Source of the DNA: a virus
Reading direction: 5' to 3' (one strand)
IMG/VR virus record: IMGVR_UViG_3300045284_000415
Span: 1-23,657 of that record
DNA length: 23,657 nt
In this document: in pieces, positions 18,611-23,657 of the stretch
Position numbering within the stretch: the first letter of the stretch is position 1
Layout of the letters: each line of letters starts with the position of its first letter
Program-made: the position numbers and the translations under genes
Notes under the pieces: model-generated
Databases searched by the model: none
Told to the model about the DNA's origin: nothing
Seen by the model: the letters and a program-made list of their open reading frames with translations, nothing else

Positions 18611-18709
18611 CGCGTCGAGGTGACGCCTGGCACGGGGTGCCGCGCAGGGGGGCGCGTCGAGGTGACCAGGGGCGATGGCATATGGGGCTATGGGGTGACC
18701 AGGGGCGAT
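18611..18709. repeat. Direct repeats around GGTGACC
   Basis: CGCGTCGAGGTGAC occurs at 18611-18624 and 18653-18666. GGTGACCAGGGGCGAT occurs at 18661-18676 and 18694-18709 (33-bp offset, about three helical turns). An ATAT-box motif lies between the last two. Iteron-like spacing. Confidence 0.6.
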
Positions 18710-18864
18710 TCGACGAGAGGCCTCTCAGTGGCCTTCTAAGCCACGCAGGGCCTGTTTGGCACCTGACACCGCAGGGGGGCGTTTGCGTGGCTCTACGGGG
18801 CACACAGAGGCCAATGGTGGCCCCGTGGGCCAATGCGGTGAGGGGGTGCGTAGCGGACGCGAAA

Positions 18865-18890
18865 CACCCCCGGCCGGTGGGCCGGGGGTG
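18865..18890. terminator. Terminator of the helicase gene
   Basis: CACCCCCGGCC, loop GGTG, GGCCGGGGGTG: perfect 11-bp stem 20 bases after the helicase stop, followed on the minus strand by TTTC. The core CCGGCCGGTGGGCCGG is shared with the hairpin at 22826-22855. Confidence 0.7.
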
Positions 18891-18910
18891 CTCGGTCGGG
18901 ACCGTGGCGC

Positions 18911-20758
18911 TCAGTCGTCGGTGGGCGGGTCGGGGATCGGGTTGACCACGTCCATGATCGCCTCGGGGACCGGCGTGCGGGCCGGGGCGGGCTTGGGGGC
19001 GAACCGGCTGGGCACCTTGCCGCCCGTGCGGTAGGCCTGCTCCTGGGCGAACCACTCCTGGACGACTAGCTCCTGGACCGTGCCCTCGGGCATCGTGATT
19101 TCGCGCCCGGCGTTGACGGCGTCGCACACCATCGCCTTCTGCTGTAATACCGTCCAGATTGCATGGTCAATCGTGGGCCTACCGTCGGGGTAGCAGGTGT
19201 TCAGGACGTGCCACTCGACGCCCTCGCCCCGCAGCGCCCGGTCCCGGCTGATCTGATCGGCCCGCAGGATGCGGTCGCACGCCTGCTTCAACAGGCCTGC
19301 GGACCAGGGCAGCTGGACCCACACCGCATCGGCCGCAGCCGTGAGCGTGCAGGCGATCCCGGCCGCTGCAGTCTGGGCCAGGATGACCTTGGCGTGGCCC
19401 GCCTGGAACGCCTCAATCTCGGAGGTGCGCCGGTCGCCCGACACCTCGCCGTTGATGACGGCCGTGTCGATCCCCCGCTTGGCGAGGCCCTCGGCCAGCT
19501 TGGCGAACACCAGCTTGTGCTCGTAGAACACCACGCACTGGCGTCCCTGGTCGACCAGGTCGGCCACGTACTCGACGGCCGCTGCAGCCTTGGCGACGCC
19601 CGCCTCAATCCGCATGGCGTTCATCTGCGTAATCATCGCCGCACGGGCCGCACGCTCTGCGGCGAGCACGCCCTTCTCCTCCATGACCACCGACAGGAAG
19701 TCTTCGGCGAGCCGGTTGTAGCGGGTCATCTCGCCGGTCATCAGGGCCAGCTGCCGGATGAGCCAGCTGCCCCACGGGAGCAGCCCGCCCAGGTCGGCCT
19801 TTTCGATGCGGCAGTAGACCGTGCGGCGCAGGTAGTCGTGCAGTTCGAGCATGCGCTCCACGTCGCAACCGGCGAACGAGGTGCCGAACCGTGAGGTCTC
19901 CGCACCGCAGTAGCGCCACAGGTAGCTGGCGGGCCGTGCGGCACCCGGCGTAATCGTGGTGACCAGTTCAGGCCCGCCGACCATCTGCAGGGGGAGGAAC
20001 CCCTCTACTGGGCGATTGAGGAGTAGGGAACCGGTGACACCGACCACGGGGCGCTGGGTGGCCCGCAGGGCCTGGGTCACAGCGAGCATAACCTTTGCAC
20101 GGGCTGTGATCTTGGCGTTGGCACCGCCCTTGTCGCGGTGAATCTCGTCGCGGACCAGGATGGTCGCCCCCCGGGCGAACGTGCTCGGGATCAGGTGGCC
20201 CTTGCTGTCCGCACCGCTGGTCAGCCAGGCGCGGAGCGTGAGCGGGTCATCGCTGATGAAGTACACGTCGGCAGCCTCGGGCCGGTAGGGCTTGCGACCG
20301 GCGAGGTGTGCGAACCGCAGGTCGGGGAACGCCGCCTGCAGGTCGCTCATGTATCCGCCCTTGCCCACGGGCGGGCCGACCAGGATGGCGTACGGGTTGG
20401 CGTCGCCAGCCGTGCGCGCACGGTGCAGCCACTCGCTGATGATGGCGAGGAACACCTGCGTCTTGCCCAGGCCCATGTCATGGCCCAGCATCGATCCGCC
20501 CCAGCGGGCGATGGCGGCGAGGCAGTACAGGAACGCCGCCGCCTGGTGGGCGAGGAACGGGCGGGCCATGCCAGGCACGGCGTAGGCCAGGCTCGGCTCG
20601 GTCGCCTTGCTGGCGGCGAGCACGTCGTCGCCACCCATGCGGCGCTCGGCCACCTCGCGGTACGTGGGGGGCGCTGCAGGCGCAGCGGGGGCGGGGGTCG
20701 CCGCGCCAGCGGACTGCAGTGCAGCCAGCAGGTCATCGGCGTTGAACGGGTCAGTCAC
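18911..20758 (-). CDS. SNF2-family helicase/translocase
   Basis: ATP-dependent double-stranded-DNA translocase of superfamily 2. Motif I GHDMGLGKT (92-100), motif II DEIH (204-207), motif III VGVTGSLLLNRP (239-250), then second RecA lobe with CVVFYEHKLVFAKLAEGL (408-425), motif V AQTAAAGIACTLTAAD (461-476) and motif VI QACDRILRADQ (492-502), close to QAxDRxHRxGQ of SNF2 proteins. GTG 20758 is chosen over longer openings because GAAGGACCAACC precedes it, as in the other genes of this block. It probably remodels replication forks or recombination intermediates in phage replication. The linker at 20-31 is Ala/Pro-rich. Actinobacterial phages often carry such a helicase beside a DUF6011-type gene. 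Confidence 0.93.
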   Translation of the reverse strand: MTDPFNADDLLAALQSAGAATPAPAAPAAPPTYREVAERRMGGDDVLAASKATEPSLAYAVPGMARPFLAHQAAAFLYCLAAIARWGGSMLGHDMGLGKTQVFLAIISEWLHRARTAGDANPYAILVGPPVGKGGYMSDLQAAFPDLRFAHLAGRKPYRPEAADVYFISDDPLTLRAWLTSGADSKGHLIPSTFARGATILVRDEIHRDKGGANAKITARAKVMLAVTQALRATQRPVVGVTGSLLLNRPVEGFLPLQMVGGPELVTTITPGAARPASYLWRYCGAETSRFGTSFAGCDVERMLELHDYLRRTVYCRIEKADLGGLLPWGSWLIRQLALMTGEMTRYNRLAEDFLSVVMEEKGVLAAERAARAAMITQMNAMRIEAGVAKAAAAVEYVADLVDQGRQCVVFYEHKLVFAKLAEGLAKRGIDTAVINGEVSGDRRTSEIEAFQAGHAKVILAQTAAAGIACTLTAAADAVWVQLPWSAGLLKQACDRILRADQISRDRALRGEGVEWHVLNTCYPDGRPTIDHAIWTVLQQKAMVCDAVNAGREITMPEGTVQELVVQEWFAQEQAYRTGGKVPSRFAPKPAPARTPVPEAIMDVVNPIPDPPTDD

Positions 20759-20842
20759 GGTTGGTCCTTCGGTGTCGGTGTGAACGGGAGTGGTCACAGG
20801 CGGGATCGTACAGGCACGGGCGGGCGTTGGTGGGCACTCGCC

Positions 20843-20894
20843 CCCACTGAGGGGCACCCTGTGGCATTTGTCACAGGGTGCCCCTCGGAGTGGG
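20843..20894. terminator. Long hairpin between DUF6011 and helicase genes
   Basis: Perfect 15-bp stem GAGGGGCACCCTGTG (20849-20863) / 20872-20886 with an 8-base loop, extended after a two-base bulge by CCCACT / AGTGGG. It directly follows the stop of the leftward 20895 gene and ends that transcript; the helicase therefore needs its own promoter (TACGAT near 20810 on the minus strand is a candidate). Confidence 0.7.
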
Positions 20895-21878
20895 TCACGC
20901 CTTCGGGCGGAGGATGGCGTCGGCCTCGGCAGCCGTGGGGTAGTACCACCCGTGGTTGTCGGCGCAGTCAGGGCCGTAGCCCACGGCCAGCGAACGGTCC
21001 TCGGTCAGCACGCCCGGACGCCCGATGGCGAGGCAGTTGAAGCACCGCCCGTGCTGGCGTCCGAACGCCGTTGCCTCGGCACCCGACAGCATGCGGGTGG
21101 TGCCGTTGGCGAGGCCGTCCGCAACGGAGCGCAGCCCCGTGGACCCCTCGGCCTGGAACGTGGTCCCGTTGAAACGGCGGCAGCCCAGGCGGCTGGACCC
21201 GATGCGGTAGATGCGGCGCACCTCGCCTGCGTCGTTGATGTACAGGGCCGGGGGCACGTCAGGCAGGGGTGCCGCCGCCTCGGCCCGCTTGTTGGCGTCG
21301 GCAGCGATGGCGTTGCCGAACTTCACCTGGCCCGGGCTGATGCTGCCCTTGCTCTCCCACTGGCGCAGGATCGACTCGGCAGCCTCGCGGAACCGGCCCT
21401 GGCAGTACGTGAGTGCGAGCGTGAGGCCCTGGTACAGCGGGTCATCGCACAGCCCCTCGCGCACCGCCGACAGGCGCAGGTCGAGCAGTGCGGCGTAGGC
21501 CGGGTCGAACTGAGCCAGCCCGTGGTCGGCGTTGTCCTTGGCTGCGATCAGGTCGCGGAGCACGGGGGCGATCGCCTCCACCGCGGTGGCCGGTGCGCCC
21601 TGGTCGCGGGCGACGGTGAGCATGCGGGCGGCGAACGCCGTGAAGTTGGGCTGCTCGGCGCAGGCGGTGCAGAACGTGCGCCACCCGTCCGCGCCCTGGG
21701 CGCTGTAGCCCGCCTTCACGGCAACCGGCGTGCCGCACGCCTCGCACACCTTGGCGTACAGGTTGACGATGACTCGGCGGTAGCGGGCGGTCAGGACCGG
21801 CGTGGTGCTGGCGGGGCGGGGGACTGCTGCGTCCCACATTTCCCGCTCGCTCTGCTGGTTGTACTCGGACTGGTTCAT
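20895..21878 (-). CDS. DUF6011-type zinc protein (327 aa)
   Basis: Start ATG 21878 follows GAGGAGGACCAACC. A first zinc ribbon is C45xxC48...C70xxC73 (VCEACGT, TFCTACAEQ). A helical middle region (84-200) contains ISPGQVKFGNAIAAD, a pattern seen in phage replication accessory proteins. The C-terminal region ends with GRCFNCLAIGRPGVLTEDRS (C279xxC282) and GYGPDC (C305), matching DUF6011 (GxCxxCGRxLTxxxSxxxGxGPxC) except that the central glycine-arginine is displaced by an insertion. Zinc-binding nucleic-acid or protein adaptor is likely. It lies just upstream of the helicase, with its own terminator. Confidence 0.75.
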   Translation of the reverse strand: MNQSEYNQQSEREMWDAAVPRPASTTPVLTARYRRVIVNLYAKVCEACGTPVAVKAGYSAQGADGWRTFCTACAEQPNFTAFAARMLTVARDQGAPATAVEAIAPVLRDLIAAKDNADHGLAQFDPAYAALLDLRLSAVREGLCDDPLYQGLTLALTYCQGRFREAAESILRQWESKGSISPGQVKFGNAIAADANKRAEAAAPLPDVPPALYINDAGEVRRIYRIGSSRLGCRRFNGTTFQAEGSTGLRSVADGLANGTTRMLSGAEATAFGRQHGRCFNCLAIGRPGVLTEDRSLAVGYGPDCADNHGWYYPTAAEADAILRPKA

Positions 21879-22297
21879 GGTTGGTCCTCCTCGGGCCTCG
21901 GGCCGGTGTGGCCCCTCGGATACGAGGGTAGCACCGTCAAGTAACACATCGGGCACCAGTGGGCACTTGCAGGCACGATGCCCGCTAGCCCTTGCTGCGT
22001 AAGGGAACGCCCGCTAGCCCTACTAGGAGTAGGGGGTATAGGCCATTTAGGCCCTTGCACACCAGGTAGATGCCACATTCGGGAGTGGCTCTCAATCACC
22101 TACGATTCGATCTAAGCGCCGCAAACGAGCGTGGGCGGTGCTTAGGGCCTAACGGGCCATTCGTGCCTCTACGGGCCACTGAGGCCACTCTCAGGGGATC
22201 GTGGCTGCAGGGGCGGAAACACGCCCCCGGACGCGCAAGCGCCCCCCGACCGGTGTGGTCGAGGGGCGCTTGCCTAGGCGTTGGAACGCCCTATGCC
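21879..22297. other. Gene-free 419-bp region upstream of the DUF6011 gene
   Basis: No convincing gene. It holds the leader of the DUF6011 gene with a small hairpin (CCCTCG-GATA-CGAGGG, 21913-21928), two copies of GCCCGCTAGCCCT (21980-21992 and 22009-22021), a hairpin CCCTACT-AGG-AGTAGGG (22018-22034), a TAGGCCA element (22039), and the terminator of the 22298 gene (22235-22273). A clear promoter for the DUF6011 gene was not found. Confidence 0.55.
22235..22273. terminator. Terminator of the 22298 gene
   Basis: GCAAGCGCCCC / GGGGCGCTTGC perfect 11-bp arms with an inner GACC / GGTC pair. A second small palindrome GGCGTT-GG-AACGCC lies between it and the stop codon. Confidence 0.6.
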
Positions 22298-22744
22298 CTA
22301 CAGGCGGCAGTAGATCGAGCCGTCCGCGTCGGCGTAGTCGCCGCCCTCGTTCGGGTCGTTGGAGCCGGTCCACTCCACCTCGGCACCGCACTCGCACTTG
22401 CCGCCGTTGTACGGGTCGACCGGCGAGTGACGGTCGGTCGAGTAGACCGCGTCGAGCGCCTCGCGGAGCATGGCGAGCATGCGCTCGCCGCCCTTGCGCG
22501 AGTAGAACGACACGCTCGTCGCGAACCCGGCAACCGTGTGCGTGGTGAGGGTCACGGCCTGCGCCCCGTCGTCCAGGTCGCAGATGACCACCGACACGTC
22601 ATCGACGCGGTGGACATCGACCCCGGCGTGGCGCACGCCGTCGTCGGCGGTGAACCCTGCGGCGCGGAACGGGCCGTGGCTCAGGACGGTCGAGGCGAAC
22701 GTGTCGAACTGCGTCGTATCGGTGGTGAACGCTGGTGTGGTCAT
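22298..22744 (-). CDS. Unknown protein with C-terminal Cys motif (148 aa)
   Basis: ATG 22744 follows GAAGGACCAACCACG. Strand-rich core: RHAGVDVHRVDDVSVVICDL, AQAVTLTTHTVAGFATSVSF, then helix RMLAMLREALDAVYSTD. C-terminus KCECGAEVEW and IYCRL (C117, C119, C146) forms a possible metal knuckle with EW-G. Acidic overall. No recognised family. It is a single-gene unit with its own extended -10 and terminator. Its leader matches that of the last operon, so it is probably expressed at the same stage as the helicase. Confidence 0.7.
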   Translation of the reverse strand: MTTPAFTTDTTQFDTFASTVLSHGPFRAAGFTADDGVRHAGVDVHRVDDVSVVICDLDDGAQAVTLTTHTVAGFATSVSFYSRKGGERMLAMLREALDAVYSTDRHSPVDPYNGGKCECGAEVEWTGSNDPNEGGDYADADGSIYCRL

Positions 22745-22791
22745 CGTGGTTGGTCCTTCGGTAAGTGGGGCGACGTGCGCCGCCCACCAGG

Positions 22792-22800
22792 AATGTATCA
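22792..22800 (-). promoter_or_regulatory. Extended -10 with conserved leader
   Basis: On the minus strand TG-A-TACATT is followed by CCTGGTGGGCGG and about 40 bases of leader with GAAGGACCAACC before ATG 22744. CCTGGTGGGCGG is repeated in the leader of the 23464 gene. Confidence 0.5.
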
Positions 22801-22825
22801 GGCGGGTATCTCACTCCACACGCGA

Positions 22826-22855
22826 CAGCGCCCCGGCCGGTGGGCCGGGGCGCTG
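22826..22855. terminator. Terminator of the right-end operon
   Basis: CAGCGCCCCGGCC, loop GGTG, GGCCGGGGCGCTG: perfect 13-bp stem 14 bases after the last stop of the operon. Same core as the hairpin at 18865. Confidence 0.7.
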
Positions 22856-22869
22856 GTGTGGGCGCTGGT

Positions 22870-22992
22870 TCAGCGCTTGCTGCGAGGCTTGGTGTTGTCC
22901 CCTCGGCGGCACCAGTCGTGATTGCTGGCCCACCTGGTCGCCGTGGGTGTCACGGGCGGGCGGATGGGTTCGTGGCCCTGGTTGCCGGTCAC
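22870..22992 (-). CDS. Basic miniprotein (40 aa)
   Basis: GTG start overlaps the upstream TGA (GTGA). Pro/Thr-rich N-terminus (GHEPIRPPVTPTATRW) and basic C-terminus (WCRRGDNTKPRSKR). One Cys, no membrane helix. The main evidence is the exact overlap and the terminator placed right after. Function unknown. Confidence 0.45.
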   Translation of the reverse strand: MTGNQGHEPIRPPVTPTATRWASNHDWCRRGDNTKPRSKR

Positions 22993-23156
22993 GCTGCCAC
23001 CTCCACAGTCCAGCCCTCGCGGTCGACCATCGTGTCGAACGTCCGCAGGATGTACATCGTCGCCCAGGCGATGAGCGCCCGATCGGTGCGCTCCACCTGC
23101 GACTCCATTTCGAGCGGCTGGGACAGCTGCGGGTGGGTGAGCCGGTAAACGATCAC
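22989..23156 (-). CDS. Small helical protein (55 aa)
   Basis: GTG 23156 overlaps the upstream TGA (GTGA). Starts VIVYRLTHPQLSQPLEMESQ, then a long amphipathic helix (ERTDRALIAWATMYILRTFD) and EGWTVEVAA. Probably a small soluble dimer. Unknown function; middle gene of the right-end operon. Confidence 0.6.
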   Translation of the reverse strand: MIVYRLTHPQLSQPLEMESQVERTDRALIAWATMYILRTFDTMVDREGWTVEVAA

Positions 23157-23464
23157 GCCTCGTCCCCGTTCGTGCGGTACCAGTCGCGCTGGATGGCGAG
23201 GCACTCGCGGCAGGTGCAGTCCCACAGCGTCGCGCCGTCGCGGTTGCGGTTCACGATGCAGGCACCGAACACCTCGGTGCCGAACATCAGGCCGGACGAC
23301 AGGCGGGGGAGCACGTAGCCGTCCAACGTCCAACCGGCGTTGTCAGTCCCGCTGATGACCACGTCCCCGTCGTCGTCCTCGCGGATGACCTCGTAGTTGC
23401 CGGGGAGGTAGCGGGCGACGCGGGTGGCGTCGCCCCCTCGGATGACTGCGGTGCGAGTGTTCAT
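23153..23464 (-). CDS. Small protein with Cys motif, first gene of right-end operon (103 aa)
   Basis: ATG 23464 follows GGAGGGACCAACC. The core ARYLPGNYEVI, VVISGTDNAGWTLDGYVLPR and LSSGLMFGTEV follows a pattern (YLPxNY, GxDxAGWTLDxYVxPRLxSGL) that I recall in small proteins of Streptomyces-type genomes, plasmids and phages, without known function. WDCTCRECL near the end (C83, C85, C88, plus C69) may bind zinc. It heads an operon with the 55-aa and 40-aa genes, ending at the hairpin at 22826. Confidence 0.7.
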   Translation of the reverse strand: MNTRTAVIRGGDATRVARYLPGNYEVIREDDDGDVVISGTDNAGWTLDGYVLPRLSSGLMFGTEVFGACIVNRNRDGATLWDCTCRECLAIQRDWYRTNGDEA

Positions 23465-23510
23465 GGTTGGTCCCTCCGGGATCAGGGGCGGCGGTTCCCG
23501 CCCACCAGGA

Positions 23511-23516
23511 AAGCTA
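23511..23516 (-). promoter_or_regulatory. Possible -10 of the right-end operon
   Basis: TAGCTT on the minus strand, followed by TCCTGGTGGGCGGG, the same leader block as in the 22744 gene. No TG or -35. The remaining 140 bases to the window edge hold short palindromes only. Confidence 0.35.
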
Positions 23517-23657
23517 GTGCTGCAGGGTGGGCAGTCGCAACCACCTGCGGGCGAGCGTGGGCGAGCGCCACCTGAGGCACACCTAGTGACGCCCGTCACA
23601 AGGCGGGCCGCACATAGAGGCCCTCCGCGCCGCGGAGCACGCCGTGCAACGCGGCGC

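Larger units (their letters stand above)
17849..18910. other. Gene-free, hairpin-rich region (candidate origin or regulatory region)
   Basis: No open frame in this 1.06-kb stretch has convincing protein composition. It holds an extended inverted repeat (17945-18058), a run of seven contiguous hairpins (18212-18395), TAGGCCA elements, direct repeats (18611-18709), two ATAT-box motifs (18101, 18678) and a terminator for the helicase gene (18865-18890). It lies between the leftward structural-type block and the helicase block, the usual place for a phage replication origin or early control region. This role is inferred. Confidence 0.6.

Noticed and set aside
18567-19127. 186-aa minus-strand frame entering the hairpin region
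   Set aside because: Overlaps the helicase 3' end in another frame and crosses the terminator; Arg/Pro-rich composition typical of non-coding frames.
20138-21040. 300-aa plus-strand open frame
   Set aside because: Antisense to the helicase, with low-complexity composition and no ribosome site or promoter.
20790-21944. 384-aa plus-strand open frame
   Set aside because: Antisense to the DUF6011-type gene; Arg/Gly/Val-rich with no domain; long frames opposite genes are expected in GC-rich DNA.
1-23657. tRNA or rRNA genes
   Set aside because: No cloverleaf with T-loop consensus or rRNA-like segment was recognised on either strand by eye; a dedicated scan was not possible.

Overview
The window is GC-rich double-stranded DNA that reads as part of the genome of a tailed bacteriophage (or a closely related prophage or element) of a high-GC actinobacterium. 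The one unambiguous phage hallmark is a complete large terminase subunit (3561-5150, minus strand). Other recognisable families are a SNF2-type helicase, a DUF6011-type zinc protein, a phage ADP-ribosyltransferase-like protein, a KTSC-domain protein and a DUF7178-like phage protein. No integrase, portal, capsid, tail, lysin, polymerase or tRNA gene is recognisable. The virion genes presumably lie off the left edge, where the leftward operon continues. An actinobacterial host is inferred from the base composition, the many GTG starts, the leaderless-type promoters, and a secreted protein with Thr/Ser-rich linkers of the kind common in Actinobacteria.

Layout. (a) 1-5150, leftward: terminase followed by a tightly packed operon of small, mostly unknown proteins linked by ATGA, GTGA or TGATG overlaps, interrupted by one plus-strand gene (1472-1714). 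(b) 5150-10087, leftward: strings of small accessory genes (several zinc-binding, at least four tiny one-helix membrane proteins) in units bounded by strong hairpins, with one plus-strand gene at 6819-7088. (c) 10169-12931, rightward: one small gene, then a three-gene operon with two paralogues ending in the same peptide QGTLF and an ADP-ribosyltransferase-like protein. (d) 12956-14992, leftward: a 590-residue secreted mucin-like protein and a winged-helix regulator candidate. (e) 15173-16083, rightward: a third QGTLF paralogue and a small gene. (f) 16145-17848, leftward: three genes including a C2H2/coiled-coil protein. (g) 17849-18910: about 1.06 kb without genes but extremely rich in hairpins and repeats, a candidate replication origin or structured regulatory region. 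(h) 18911-23464, leftward: an early/replication-type block (helicase, DUF6011 protein, small genes) that uses a common leader ending GGACCAACC before the start codon.

Genes and control. Regions a-f largely use -10 elements (often TGn-TAynnT) placed 6-8 bases before the start codon, implying leaderless mRNAs. Genes inside operons are translationally coupled by 4-5 base overlaps. Region h instead uses leadered mRNAs with a Shine-Dalgarno motif. Several short palindromes sit on individual promoters: a 17-bp one at the terminase, two matching GCCAAA-N11-TTTGGC sites, and GTCGCTAAG sites around the winged-helix gene. The window therefore appears to hold several separately controlled modules rather than one long late operon.

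The most unusual features are the QGTLF protein family, the C(GNA)G hairpin array, and the uniform leaderless promoter set. All functional statements come from reading the sequence; no database search was possible.
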